Assembly: GCF_005405925.1 (NCBI RefSeq)
Contig: NZ_BJHV01000001.1
Location: 6,510,001 to 6,574,000, forward strand
Length of the DNA stretch: 64,000 nt
Origin: Streptomyces antimycoticus
GTDB taxonomy: Bacteria; Actinomycetota; Actinomycetes; Streptomycetales; Streptomycetaceae
Direction of reading: 5' to 3'
The translations under genes were made by a program, and so were the position numbers. A model generated the notes under the pieces. The model saw nothing but the letters and a program-made list of their open reading frames with translations. It was not told the origin of the DNA and made no database searches. How positions within the stretch are numbered: the first letter of the stretch is position 1; each line of letters begins with the position of its first letter. Of the stretch, positions 7,804 to 16,991 are shown in pieces.

Positions 7804-9381
7804 ATGTCCAAATTGCCGCAGTGGGTCGGCAGGCTGGGAACCGGACTTACCCGGCTCGCCCACCGGCTGGAATCCCAACAGGCCGAAATGCGGGGGCGCG
7901 AGGGCGACGGCGACACCGGCCCGAGGTCCCCATCGGGGCCCGAACCATCCGAGGAGCGCCCGCGGGGGGCACGGCCGTCCGGCGGTGCGCCCGGCACCGG
8001 AGCGGACCAGGACCAGGACCAGGGCGCCGGGGCCGCACGGGGCGCCGAGAGCGCCAAGGGGGCTGAGGGTCGGGAGAGTTCCGCGGGCCCGGGAAGTCCC
8101 GAGAGCCCCGAGAGTTCCCAGAATTCCGCGGGCGCCGAGGGGAAGGGCGCGCAGGGCGAGTCCCCCCGGCCGGAGCCGTCCAGCGTGCCCGCCCCGCCCT
8201 CCTACGCCCCCGCCGTCTCCGCCAGACCCGATCCGGTGGCCGCCGTCCCCTGGGGCGTCCGCGTCGCCGCCGAGGCGGCCTGGCGGCTGCTGGTGCTCGG
8301 CGGCACGGTGTGGGTGCTCATGAGGGTCATCAGCTCCGTCCAGCTGGTGGTGCTCTCCTTCACCGTCGCGCTCCTCATCACCGCGCTGCTGGAACCCACC
8401 GTGACCCGGCTGCGGCGGCGCGGTGTGCCGCGCGGGCTGGCCACCGCGCTCACCTTCATCGCCGGCTTCGTTGTCATGGGCCTGGTCGTATGGTTCGTGG
8501 TCTGGCAGGTCATGGAGAACATCGACGAGGTCTCGGGCGAGGTCCAGGCCGGTATCGACGACCTGCGGCGCTGGCTGCTGCACAGCCCGTTCCATGTGAC
8601 CGAGAAGCAGATCAACCATGTCGCCAAGAGTCTGCGCGAGGCGGTCGGCGCCAACACCGAGCAGATCACCTCGGCGGGGCTCGAGGGCGTCACGGTCGTC
8701 GTCGAGGTGCTGACCGGCCTTCTGCTGACGATGTTCTGCACGCTCTTCCTGCTGTACGACGGCCCGAAGATCTGGAACTGGACCCTCAAGATGGTCCCCG
8801 CCCCGGCCCGCGAGGGCGTGGCGGGCGCCGGTCCGCGGGCGTGGGCGACGCTGACCGCCTATGTGCGCGGCACGGTGATCGTGGCGCTGATCGACGCGAT
8901 CTTCATCGGCGTGGGTCTCTTCTTCCTCGATGTGCCCATGGCGGTGCCGCTCGCCGTCTTCATCTTCCTCTTCGCCTTCATCCCGCTGGTGGGTGCGGTG
9001 GTCTCCGGCGCGCTCGCGGTGGTCGTGGCACTGGTCACCCAGGGCGTGTTCACGGGGGCGATGGTGCTGATCGTGGTGCTGGCCGTGCAGCAGATCGAGG
9101 GCCATGTGCTGCAGCCCTTCATCCTCGGCCGCGCGGTGCGGGTCCATCCGCTGGCCGTGGTGCTCTCGGTCGCGGCCGGTTCGCTGATCGGCGGCATCGG
9201 CGGCGCGGTGGTGGCCGTTCCCCTGGTGGCGGTCGCCAACGCGGTCGTCGTCTATCTGCGCAGCTACAACCAGGAGAACGCGCTGCGCGCCATCCCGGGC
9301 CCGCACGGCGCCACCGCCTCCGGCGCGGCGCCCACCGACCCGCCGGGCGCGCCGCCGGAGAAGGGCAACGAGCCCCGGTAA
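7804..9381 (+). CDS. AI-2E family transporter with long hydrophilic N-terminus
   Basis: A 525-residue membrane protein. Residues 1-~145 are hydrophilic and rich in Gly, Ser, Glu and Pro, probably disordered and cytoplasmic. Residues ~150-500 form the AI-2E/PerM-type membrane domain with about eight hydrophobic segments; typical pieces are VVLSFTVALLITALLEPTV, RRGVPRGLATAL, TLTAYVRGTVIVALIDAIFIGVGL, FIFLFAFIPLVGAVVSGALA and GHVLQPFILGRAVRVHPL. The family includes TqsA and sodium/proton exporters, so the substrate is unknown. ATG at 7804 has a GGTAGGAAACGAG ribosome site. Confidence 0.87.
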   Translation: MSKLPQWVGRLGTGLTRLAHRLESQQAEMRGREGDGDTGPRSPSGPEPSEERPRGARPSGGAPGTGADQDQDQGAGAARGAESAKGAEGRESSAGPGSPESPESSQNSAGAEGKGAQGESPRPEPSSVPAPPSYAPAVSARPDPVAAVPWGVRVAAEAAWRLLVLGGTVWVLMRVISSVQLVVLSFTVALLITALLEPTVTRLRRRGVPRGLATALTFIAGFVVMGLVVWFVVWQVMENIDEVSGEVQAGIDDLRRWLLHSPFHVTEKQINHVAKSLREAVGANTEQITSAGLEGVTVVVEVLTGLLLTMFCTLFLLYDGPKIWNWTLKMVPAPAREGVAGAGPRAWATLTAYVRGTVIVALIDAIFIGVGLFFLDVPMAVPLAVFIFLFAFIPLVGAVVSGALAVVVALVTQGVFTGAMVLIVVLAVQQIEGHVLQPFILGRAVRVHPLAVVLSVAAGSLIGGIGGAVVAVPLVAVANAVVVYLRSYNQENALRAIPGPHGATASGAAPTDPPGAPPEKGNEPR

Positions 9382-9412
9382 CCCGGGACCGGCCCGTGGC
9401 CGTTGAACGCCG

Positions 9413-9444
9413 AAGGGCGCCCCACCGATCGGTGGGGCGCCCTT
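9413..9444. terminator. Bidirectional terminator, 32-bp perfect palindrome
   Basis: 16-bp exact arms without spacer lie between the convergent AI-2E and ahpD genes. Confidence 0.85.
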
Positions 9445-9498
9445 CTGGTCTCCGCGACCGAGCGGTCTTGTGACCGAGTGGTCTTGTGACCGTGCGGG

Positions 9499-10038
9499 TC
9501 AGCCGTTCGCGGCCAGGACGCCCTCGGCGTCCAGGGTGGCGCCGACCGCCTGCAGCACCGAGGCGATCTTGAAGGCTTCCTGGATCGTCTCGCGGTCCAC
9601 GCCCGCCTTGCGGAGCACCTGCTCATGCGAGTCGAGGCACATTCCGCAGCCGTTGATCGCGGACACGGCCAGCGACCACAGCTCGAAGTCGACCTTCTCC
9701 ACACCCGGGTTGCCGATGACGTTCATCCGCAGCCCGGCGCGCAGGTTGTTGTACTCCGGGTCGGACAGCAGGTGCCGGGTCCGGTAGTAGACGTTGTTCA
9801 TCGCCATGATGGCGGCCGCCGACTTGGCGGCGGTGTACGCCTCCGGCGAGAGGTTGGCCTTGGCCTCCGGCTCCAGCTCGGTCAGCACCCGCGCCGAGCG
9901 CGAGGCGATCGCGCAGGCCAGCACGGTGCCCCACAGCTGCTGCTGCGGAAGCTCGGAGTTGCCGATGACCGAACCGAGGTTCAGCTTGAGGTCCTTGGCG
10001 TAGTCCGGAAGCGCGGACTTCAGCTCATCGAGTGCCAT
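9499..10038 (-). CDS. ahpD: Alkyl hydroperoxide reductase D (carboxymuconolactone-decarboxylase fold)
   Basis: A 179-residue AhpD. The active-site disulphide pair is C131 and C134 in [13 protein letters not shown], with the conserved His at 138 and the upstream Glu of the proton-relay system in the same helix. In mycobacteria AhpD passes electrons from lipoamide dehydrogenase/SucB to AhpC. It is the second gene of the ahpC-ahpD operon, 11 bp after ahpC. Expression is expected under OxyR control from the divergent promoter region. Confidence 0.95.
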   Translation of the reverse strand: MALDELKSALPDYAKDLKLNLGSVIGNSELPQQQLWGTVLACAIASRSARVLTELEPEAKANLSPEAYTAAKSAAAIMAMNNVYYRTRHLLSDPEYNNLRAGLRMNVIGNPGVEKVDFELWSLAVSAINGCGMCLDSHEQVLRKAGVDRETIQEAFKIASVLQAVGATLDAEGVLAANG

Positions 10039-10049
10039 GGGGAATCAGC

Positions 10050-10604
10050 TCACTCACCGGAGAGGAGGGCTACCGGGTCCAGGGTGTCCTCGCCCTTGCT
10101 CCAGTTGCAGGGGCACAGTTCGTCGGTCTGCAGGGCGTCCAGCACCCGCAGGACCTCCTTGGGGTTACGGCCCACGGAACCGGCCGTCACCATGGTGAAC
10201 TGGATCTCGTTGTTCTGGTCCACGATGAAGACGGCGCGCTGTGCGAAGCCGTCCTCGCCCTCGATGCCCAGGTCGCGCATCAGCTCGTGCTTGGAGTCGG
10301 CCAGCATCGGGAACGGCAGGTCGCGCAGGTCCGGGTGGTCCTTGCGCCAGGCGTGGTGGACGAACTCGGAGTCGCCGGAGAAGCCCAGGATCTGGGCGTC
10401 ACGGTCGGCGAACTCCTCGTTCAGCTTGCCGAAGGCGGCGATCTCCGTCGGGCACACGAAGGTGAAGTCCTTCGGCCACGCGAAGACGATCTTCCACTTG
10501 CCCTCGTAGGTCTTGTGGTTGATCTGCTCGAACTCCTTGCCGCTCTCCAGCGACACACAGGCGGTCAGGTCGTACTCGGGGAACTTGTCACCGACGGTGA
10601 GCAC
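10050..10604 (-). CDS. ahpC: Alkyl hydroperoxide reductase C (peroxiredoxin)
   Basis: A 184-residue 2-Cys peroxiredoxin that reduces organic and hydrogen peroxides. The peroxidatic cysteine is C51 in DFTFVCPTEI; the resolving cysteine is in the C-terminal ELCPCNW. GTG at 10604 is chosen because AGGAG precedes it by five bases and it gives the family N-terminus MLTVGDKFPEYDL. It starts 139 bp from the divergent oxyR. Confidence 0.96.
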   Translation of the reverse strand: MLTVGDKFPEYDLTACVSLESGKEFEQINHKTYEGKWKIVFAWPKDFTFVCPTEIAAFGKLNEEFADRDAQILGFSGDSEFVHHAWRKDHPDLRDLPFPMLADSKHELMRDLGIEGEDGFAQRAVFIVDQNNEIQFTMVTAGSVGRNPKEVLRVLDALQTDELCPCNWSKGEDTLDPVALLSGE

Positions 10605-10743
10605 GCACACTCCTTGCAGGTTTTGCGTAGGAAAGGCCCGGTCATCCGGGTTTTCCTGGGGTTGGACGGTTCCTACCCTGGCACAGAGTGCATTGATCAG
10701 TGAAATAGCTACACTCGGTGGGGTTGATTGGAGGTGGCTATCA
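10605..10743. promoter_or_regulatory. Divergent ahpC/oxyR control region
   Basis: The 139-bp gap must contain both promoters. A TGATCA-centred stretch near 10693-10710 is a candidate for LysR-type binding. OxyR control of this gene pair is known in Streptomyces; the exact site here is inferred. Confidence 0.55.
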
Positions 10744-11709
10744 GTGGCCGCATCAGCCACACCGGCGGGCAAACCACGGCAGCCCAGCATTTCCCAGCTC
10801 AGAGCGTTTGTCGCGGTCGCGGAGCAGCTGCACTTCCGCGATGCCGCGGCCGCCATAGGGATGAGCCAGCCCGCGCTCTCGGGCGCCGTGGCCGCACTCG
10901 AGGAGACACTCGGTGTCCAGCTACTCGAGCGTACGACGCGCAAGGTGCTGCTCAGTCCGGCGGGGGAGCGGCTGGCCGCCCGGGCACGCACCGTGTTGGA
11001 GGCGGTCGGGGAGCTGCTGGAGGAGGCCGAGGCGGCGCGGGCGCCGTTCACCGGCGTGCTGCGGCTCGGGGTGATCCCGACCGTGGCGCCGTATCTGCTG
11101 CCGACCGTGCTGCGGCTGGTGCATGAGCGCTATCCCCGGCTCGATCTCCAGGTGTACGAGGAGCAGACCGCCTCGCTGCTGGACGGGCTGGCCCACGGCC
11201 GCCTCGATCTGCTGCTGCTCGCGGTGCCGCTCGGCGCCCCCGGGGTGGTCGAAATGCCGCTGTTCGACGAGGACTTCGTCCTGGTCACGCCGCGGGACCA
11301 CTGGCTGGGCGGCCGCGATGACATCCCCCGCGAGGCGCTCAAGGAGCTGGATCTGCTGCTGCTCGACGAGGGCCACTGCCTGCGCGACCAGGCCCTGGAC
11401 ATCTGCCGTGAGGCGGGCCGCACCGAGGGCACCCCGGTGACCACCAGCGCCGCCGGGCTCTCCACCCTGGTGCAGCTGGTCGCGGGCGGTCTTGGGGTGA
11501 CGCTGCTGCCGCGCACCGCGCTCCGGGTGGAGACCGCGCGCAACGACCATCTGGCCACCGGCGACTTCGCCGATCCGGCGCCCGCCCGCCGGATAGCCCT
11601 GGCCATGCGGGCGGGCGCGGCGCGCACGGAGGAGTTCGAGGCGTTCGCGGAGGCGCTACGGGAGGCGCTGCGGCCGCTGCCGGTACGGGTCGCGGGCCGC
11701 TCCGCCTGA
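10744..11709 (+). CDS. oxyR: LysR-family peroxide sensor OxyR
   Basis: A 321-residue LysR regulator. The winged HTH is at residues ~20-80 (SQLRAFVAVAEQLHFRDAAAAIGMSQPALSGAVAALEE). The redox pair is C212 and C221 in GHCLRDQALDIC, the nine-residue spacing found in E. coli OxyR. GTG at 10744 has GGAGG nine bases upstream. It controls the divergent ahpC-ahpD genes. Confidence 0.95.
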   Translation: MAASATPAGKPRQPSISQLRAFVAVAEQLHFRDAAAAIGMSQPALSGAVAALEETLGVQLLERTTRKVLLSPAGERLAARARTVLEAVGELLEEAEAARAPFTGVLRLGVIPTVAPYLLPTVLRLVHERYPRLDLQVYEEQTASLLDGLAHGRLDLLLLAVPLGAPGVVEMPLFDEDFVLVTPRDHWLGGRDDIPREALKELDLLLLDEGHCLRDQALDICREAGRTEGTPVTTSAAGLSTLVQLVAGGLGVTLLPRTALRVETARNDHLATGDFADPAPARRIALAMRAGAARTEEFEAFAEALREALRPLPVRVAGRSA

Positions 11710-11743
11710 GCGTGCCCGAGGCGCCGGTCCCGCCTGAACATGC

Positions 11744-11782
11744 CACCGGGGGCCGTTCCCGTGGTGGGGAACGGCCCCGGTG
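11744..11782. terminator. Terminator between convergent oxyR and ABC permease
   Basis: A 16-17-bp stem with one bulged C and a short gtggt loop, placed between the oxyR stop and the 3' end of the FtsX-type gene. Confidence 0.8.
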
Positions 11783-11803
11783 AGGCGGGGCGCTCGGTGG
11801 GGC

Positions 11804-14215
11804 CTACTCCGTCCGCAGACCCTCCGGCCGCATCATCCGCCACAGCGGCGGCAGGCTGACCAGGGTCACCAGCAGGATCACGCCGGCGCCGACGCCGGTC
11901 ATGGTGCCGAGCCCGGCCCAGTCCACGGTCAGCGGCTGGCCGACCATCTTCAGCAACATCACGCCCAGCGCCAGCCCGCCCGCTATCGACAGCGCCAGGC
12001 CCAGCACCACCGGGACCGCGGTCTGCCACAGCACCGACCAGCTCAGCGTGGTGCGCCGGGTGCCGAAGGCGACCAGCACGGACAGCAGCCGCTTGCGCTC
12101 GCGCAGCTGCTCCAGAGTGGTCACGATCATGCTGGCCCCGATGAGCAGCAGGGTCGCGGTGGCGCCGATGAACAGGGACTTGCGGATGACCGTGAACTCA
12201 TCCGACTGCGCGGTGCTGCTGAGCCGCATGACATCGATGGTCGGGGACAACGCCGCGCTGACGTTGCGTACGTACTCGGTCGCGTCCGGCACCTTCGGGT
12301 CCAGCCGGATCATGGCCACTGCCTGGGGGTCCGGCAGATCGGCGACGTCGAAGGCGCCGGGGGTGGCGAAGATGCCGCTGCGCTGAGCGCCGATCGGGTC
12401 CGGCCGGGACTTCACCTTCGTGGCCGAGCGGGGGATCGTCCACAGCTTCTTCTTGCTCAGGTCGGGCGTACCGTCGTCGCGGTAGGTGAGGTTGATCTGG
12501 GCGCCCGGTTTGGCGAACTTCTCCCCGCCCTCGTAGTAGTCGGCCGGCGAGTCGACGAGGAAGACATCGCCGTTCTTACAGCTGGTGACGCGGATCACCT
12601 CGCGGAGCGCGGGGCAGTCGGCGACGGTGAGGGCCTCTTCCGGGACCGACGAGGGGTCGTCCTTGCTGTGGTGCAGAGCGGAGACGTAGTCCTCGGTGAC
12701 ACCGAGCAGATCGCGCACGCCCTTGGTCGCGCGGTACCGCTCGAAGGCGGCGCGCGCCTCGGCACCGTTGGACACCGGGACGTTCGTCATCAGCTGGGCG
12801 CGGCGCGGGTCCTGACCGGTCGACGTGCTGTCCTGGGCCTCCACGCTGGCGAACAGCATCTGGAGCGCGAGGGCCCCGGCGACGGCGACCGTGATGCCGC
12901 TGACCGCGCGCGAAGCGGTGCCGCTGCTGAGCTGGAGCCGGCGGGTGGCGAGCTGCCAGGGCACGGAGCCCTTGCCGCCGAACCGTTCCACGACGGCCTC
13001 GACGACCCAGGGCAGCAGTGCGGTGGTGCCGACGAGTACCAGTACGGCGCCGATCGCGGCCTGGTACGGCTTGATGTCACCGCTCGTGCTGTCCGACCCG
13101 AAACCTCCCGCCAGCGGTAGGAGCAGGCCCAGGCCCAGGAGCGGCAGCAGCAGCCGCCACCACAGGCGCCGCCGCCTGGGCGCGGCGTTCCGCACGACCC
13201 CCAGCGGTTCGATGGCGATACCGCGCAGGGCGGCCAGCGTGACCATGACGGCCGAGGCGGGCACGGCCACCGCGATCGTCAGGGCGAGCGGGGCGGACGG
13301 CACGATGTCGGAGGCGAAGAAGCTGACGTCCCAGACCTCGACGCCGCCGATGATCTCCCGCGCCAGCACGAACAATCCGGCGCCGACGGCGAGCCCGAGG
13401 AGCGAGCCGAAGAGCGACTCTCCGGCGGCGATCCGCCGGGTCATATGGATGTCGGCGCCGACCAGCCGCAGCGCGGCCAGCCGCCGGTCGCGCCGCTCAC
13501 CGCCGAAGCGGGTGGCGGTGGCGATGAAGATGAGCACCGGCAGCAGCAGCACCACACAGCCGACGATGACCAGCAGCAGCAGGGCGGGGTTGAGGGGCTG
13601 GGGCTTGCCGGCGTTCTTGGTGCCCCAACGGTCGATGCGATAGTCGCCGCCCGCCCGGTCGAACGCCTTGTGGGTGATCCCCGCGTAGTAGCGCAGGTCG
13701 GTCGGGCCGGAGAGCCCGTCGTGGGAGATGGTGCCGATGGTGCGGTAGGGGAAGCGGTCGCGCAGCAGCTTGCCCTCGTCGGAGTCGAGCAGCTTCTTCA
13801 GCGCGGGCGAGACCCACATCTGGCCGGGGTCCGGGAGCTGGCTGATGCCCGGGGGCTTGGGCGGACTGTCGCCGTCGGGCGCCATCACCAGGCCCTCGAT
13901 GTCCTGGTCGCGGTAGGTGGTGTTCGCCTGGCCGAGGCGGATGGTGTCGGGGCCGGGCTTGGGGTCCACCTGGAAGCCGAGCGCGGCGCGCCGGTCGGAC
14001 CGCTCACCGCGCAGGTCGTACGCGGCGGGGGCGGAGGAGGCCAGCAGCAACAGCGCCACCCCCAGGCCGACGCCCACCGCGGTCATGATCGTCCTGGCCC
14101 AGCTCTCCCGGCCGCCGGTGACCGCGAACCGGGCGCCCATGGCCAGGTCGGCGGCCCAGCGGGCGACGGAGACGCGGGCGCGGGGCTCCTGCGCCGGGGC
14201 GTCCTGGCCGCTCAT
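11804..14215 (-). CDS. FtsX-like ABC transporter permease
   Basis: An 803-residue membrane protein with two FtsX/MacB-type permease cores. There is an N-terminal TM helix (ARTIMTAVGVGLGVALLLLASS), a large exterior domain, a central TM group (LLLLVIVGCVVLLLPVLIFIATATRFGGERRDRRLAALRLVGA), and a second FtsX set at the C-terminus (ATATLLLIGASMIVTTLEQLRERKRLLSVLVAFG). The family exports or extracts lipids, peptides or antibiotics, or transmits signals to cell-wall hydrolases; substrate unknown. Its ATG overlaps the ATPase stop by four bases, so the two are coupled. Confidence 0.9.
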   Translation of the reverse strand: MSGQDAPAQEPRARVSVARWAADLAMGARFAVTGGRESWARTIMTAVGVGLGVALLLLASSAPAAYDLRGERSDRRAALGFQVDPKPGPDTIRLGQANTTYRDQDIEGLVMAPDGDSPPKPPGISQLPDPGQMWVSPALKKLLDSDEGKLLRDRFPYRTIGTISHDGLSGPTDLRYYAGITHKAFDRAGGDYRIDRWGTKNAGKPQPLNPALLLLVIVGCVVLLLPVLIFIATATRFGGERRDRRLAALRLVGADIHMTRRIAAGESLFGSLLGLAVGAGLFVLAREIIGGVEVWDVSFFASDIVPSAPLALTIAVAVPASAVMVTLAALRGIAIEPLGVVRNAAPRRRRLWWRLLLPLLGLGLLLPLAGGFGSDSTSGDIKPYQAAIGAVLVLVGTTALLPWVVEAVVERFGGKGSVPWQLATRRLQLSSGTASRAVSGITVAVAGALALQMLFASVEAQDSTSTGQDPRRAQLMTNVPVSNGAEARAAFERYRATKGVRDLLGVTEDYVSALHHSKDDPSSVPEEALTVADCPALREVIRVTSCKNGDVFLVDSPADYYEGGEKFAKPGAQINLTYRDDGTPDLSKKKLWTIPRSATKVKSRPDPIGAQRSGIFATPGAFDVADLPDPQAVAMIRLDPKVPDATEYVRNVSAALSPTIDVMRLSSTAQSDEFTVIRKSLFIGATATLLLIGASMIVTTLEQLRERKRLLSVLVAFGTRRTTLSWSVLWQTAVPVVLGLALSIAGGLALGVMLLKMVGQPLTVDWAGLGTMTGVGAGVILLVTLVSLPPLWRMMRPEGLRTE

Positions 14216-14898
14216 CGGACCCCTGCCATGTCCCGGGCCTTGCCGTCGCGGACCACGACCTCGCGGTCGGAGTAGGCGGCGACCCGGGCCTCGTGGGTGA
14301 CCAGCACCACGGCGGTACGGGACTCGCGGGCGGCCTCGGTCAGCAGCTCCATGACCCGCTCGCCGTTGAGCGAGTCCAGCGCGCCGGTCGGCTCGTCGGC
14401 GAACAGCACCCGCGGCGCGGTGACCAGCGACCGGGCGACGGCGACCCGCTGCCCCTGGCCGCCGGAGACCTCACCGGGCCGCTTGTGGGCCACCTCCGCG
14501 ACCTCCAGCCGCTCCATCCAGGACGCGGCGCGGGCCTCGGCCTCCTTGCGCTTGGTGCCGTTCAGCCGCAGCGGCAGGGCGACGTTCTCCACACAGCTCA
14601 GCTCGGGGACGAGCTGGCCGAACTGGAAGACGAAGCCGAACTCGCCGCGGCGCAGACCGCTGCGCTCGGCGTCCGACATGGCGGTCAGCTCGCGCCCGTT
14701 GTAGTGGACGGTGCCGGAGTCCGGCCGCACGATCCCGGCCAGGCAGTGGAGGAGCGTCGACTTGCCCGAGCCGGAGGGGCCCATGACGGCGACGACCTCG
14801 CCGGGGTGGATGGAGAAGTCCGCACCGTCCAGGGCGGGGGTGTGACCGTACGTCTTGTTCAGGGACGTGGCGATCAGCAAGGAGCCTGCCGGGGTCAT
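14212..14898 (-). CDS. ABC transporter ATP-binding protein (LolD/MacB type)
   Basis: A 228-residue ATPase. Walker A is GPSGSGKST (residues ~40-48), the Q-loop lies in GFVFQFGQLVPELS, the signature is VSGGQGQRVA, Walker B is RVLFADEPTGALDS and the switch is LVTHEA. It powers the FtsX permease encoded immediately downstream; 4-bp overlaps on both sides define a three-gene operon led by the PadR gene. Confidence 0.93.
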   Translation of the reverse strand: MTPAGSLLIATSLNKTYGHTPALDGADFSIHPGEVVAVMGPSGSGKSTLLHCLAGIVRPDSGTVHYNGRELTAMSDAERSGLRRGEFGFVFQFGQLVPELSCVENVALPLRLNGTKRKEAEARAASWMERLEVAEVAHKRPGEVSGGQGQRVAVARSLVTAPRVLFADEPTGALDSLNGERVMELLTEAARESRTAVVLVTHEARVAAYSDREVVVRDGKARDMAGVR

Positions 14899-15419
14899 GA
14901 ACGCACCGCCTTGGCGAGTTGGCCGAGGCGGGCGGCGGTGAGTTCCAGCCAGCGCAGATCGGCCTCGAGATGGAAGAGAGCGTGGTCGCAGATGAGTTGG
15001 TCGCTGAGGTCGCCTTCGCGCTTGCGCTGGGTCAGTTCGCGCATCAGCCGCAGATGTTCGGCGCGTTGGACATCGAGGAGATCGGCCGCGTCGCGCCCGG
15101 TGAGCAGGGCGATGACGACCTTGGTGTAGAGGACCGACTGGAGATAGGGCTCGGGCTTCTCGGGCTCCGTGAGCCAGTGCTCCACATCGGTGATGCCCGC
15201 GTCGGTGATGGCGTAGCGCTTGCGCTCCGGGCCACCCCCGTGCTCGATGCCGTCGACCTCCACCAGGCCGTTCTTCAGCAGCCGGGACATGGTCGAGTAG
15301 ACCTGCCCGTAGTGCAGCGGGCGGTCGTGTCCAAATCGTTCGTCGAAGGCTCTCTTGAGGTCGTAGCCGTGGCGAGGGCCGCCCTCGAGGAGTCCGAGCA
15401 GGGTGTGGCCAATTGACAT
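14895..15419 (-). CDS. PadR-family transcriptional repressor
   Basis: A 174-residue PadR regulator. Winged HTH: SIGHTLLGLLEGGPRHGYDLKRAFDERFG, then QVYSTMSRLLKNGLVEV and GGPERKRYAITDAG. The C-terminal half is the helical dimerisation domain. It is the first gene of the operon with the ABC ATPase and permease, so it most likely represses that exporter and releases it on substrate binding. ATG at 15419 follows the palindromic site described next. Confidence 0.93.
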   Translation of the reverse strand: MSIGHTLLGLLEGGPRHGYDLKRAFDERFGHDRPLHYGQVYSTMSRLLKNGLVEVDGIEHGGGPERKRYAITDAGITDVEHWLTEPEKPEPYLQSVLYTKVVIALLTGRDAADLLDVQRAEHLRLMRELTQRKREGDLSDQLICDHALFHLEADLRWLELTAARLGQLAKAVRS

Positions 15420-15427
15420 GCCCAGCA

Positions 15428-15459
15428 CTCTACACCATGCGTATACCTGGGGTGTATAG
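15428..15459 (-). promoter_or_regulatory. Probable PadR operator and promoter
   Basis: Arms ctctacacc (15428-15436) and ggtgtatag (15451-15459) are near-perfect inverted repeats, 8 of 9 bp. A gtatac half-site lies between them, and the element is only nine bases from the PadR start. Position and form fit an autoregulatory operator. Confidence 0.6.
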
Positions 15460-15507
15460 CTGCGTTTGGGGAGTGTGTTATCGCAGGTCAGAGAGGTGTG
15501 AGCGAGG

Positions 15508-15807
15508 TCAGGGCTGATTCGGGGCGCGGCCGGGCCCCTCGGGGCCCTCGGAGGGGCCCCCGCCCTCGGCACCCTCCGCGGGCCGCCGCGGCGGACGGCC
15601 CCGGCGCGGGATCGGGCGCGCCGCGCCGGGCAGCCGGCCCGCATCCGCGAGCGCCTTGCGCAGCAGGAACTCGATCTGCGCGTTGGCGCTGCGCAGCTCG
15701 TCGTTGGCCCAGCGCGCGAGGGCGTCATGGATGGCCGGATCCAGCCGCAGCAGCATCTGCTTGCGCTGCCGCGGCTGCCGTCCCTTCGGCCCGCTCTCGT
15801 CCGTCAC
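15508..15807 (-). CDS. Small ribbon-helix-helix-like DNA-binding protein
   Basis: A 99-residue protein. Residues ~12-52 (RQRKQMLLRLDPAIHDALARWANDELRSANAQIEFLLRKAL) match the Arc/CopG-type pattern of a short strand, two helices and a conserved basic strand. The last 40 residues are Pro/Gly/Arg-rich and probably unstructured. GTG at 15807 overlaps the SPFH gene stop (GTGA), so it is translated with it. The partner or target DNA is unknown. Confidence 0.78.
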   Translation of the reverse strand: MTDESGPKGRQPRQRKQMLLRLDPAIHDALARWANDELRSANAQIEFLLRKALADAGRLPGAARPIPRRGRPPRRPAEGAEGGGPSEGPEGPGRAPNQP

Positions 15808-16759
15808 TGGTACAGCGTGCCCGTGTTCAGAACGGGCTGCGGGGAGCGGTCCCCGCAGAGCACCACCATCAGATTGCTGACCATCGCGGCCTTGCGCTCC
15901 TCGTCCAGTGTCACGATCTCCTCCTCGGTGATCCGGGCCAGCGCCGCCTCGACCATGCCGACCGCGCCGTCCACGATCTGCCGGCGGGCCGCCACCACCG
16001 CGCCCGCCTGCTGGCGCTGGAGCATCGCGGAGGCGATCTCCGGGGCGTAGGCGAGGTGGGTGAAGCGCGATTCGATGATGCGGACCCCGGCCGCCTCGAC
16101 CCGGGCGTGCAGTTCGACGGCGAGCTTCTCGGTGATCTCCTCGGCGTTGCCGCGCAGCGAGAGGGCGTCCTCGTCATGGGCGTCGTACGGGTACTCGATG
16201 GCGATGTGCCGCACCGCTGCCTCGGTCTGGGTGGAGACGAACTCCAGGAAGTCGTCCACCTCGAACATCGCCTGGGCGGTGTCCTCGACCCTCCAGACGA
16301 CGACCGCGGCGAGCTCGATCGGGTTGCCGTAGGCGTCGTTGACCTTGAGGACCGCGGTCTCGTGGTTGCGCACCCGGGTGGAGATCTTCTCGCGGCTGGT
16401 GAGCGGGTTCACCCAGCGCAGCCCGTCGGTGCGGATGGTGCCGCGGTAGCGGCCGAAGAGCTGGACCACCCGGGCCTCACCGGGCGCGATCGTGTTCAGG
16501 CCGCACATGGTGAGAATCGCGGCGACGATCACCACGATGCCGGAGACGATCAACAGCGTCGACCCGGCGCCCTTGTGGTCGGAGGCGACGGCGGCCCCCG
16601 CGAAGATCAGGCCGACGCCGCCCGCGAGTCCGGCCAGGCCCCGAGCAGGGCAAGTCCGCCGCTGACGTTGTGCGCGGGCCGCTCCCGGACATGCGGCTCC
16701 GGAAGGGCCGGTATGTCGGCCTGGTCGGTGATGTCCTCGGTGGAGGTGGCGTCGGCCAT
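15804..16759 (-). pseudogene. SPFH/band-7 membrane protein, frameshifted as read
   Basis: The reconstructed gene is 318 codons from ATG 16759 (MADATSTEDI, with a proline-rich cytosolic start and VRERPAHNVSGGLAL leading into two TM helices) to the stop at 15804. The SPFH domain follows: APGEARVVQLFGRYRGTIRTDGLRWVNPLT, AVVVWRVEDTAQAMFEVDD, RFTHLAYAPEIASAMLQRQQAGAVVAAR. As read, the frame breaks after LALLG at the cccc run 16639-16642. One added base gives LLGGLAGLAGGVGLIFAGAAV, the expected glycine-rich TM. SPFH proteins scaffold membrane microdomains. A single missing C, most likely a sequencing error, explains the break. Confidence 0.85.
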
Positions 16760-16991
16760 GGGTGGGTCCCCGTTTCCGTTCGGTGCTGCGGGTGCGTCCT
16801 TACGTTCTAGCAAAGTGATAGCACATTACGCGCTCCTGGCAACCCTTGACGCCCGTAAGCCGTCAGTTCCCTTGGAGTGGGTGCTTTTTGTCACCTTCGG
16901 AAAAAGCTAGATCGATGGGCATTTGAGGGTTGTTGCGGTGTTAGCTTCATGAGCTGGCCTGGGGGGCTTATGGACTGGAGCGGCGGGAGCG

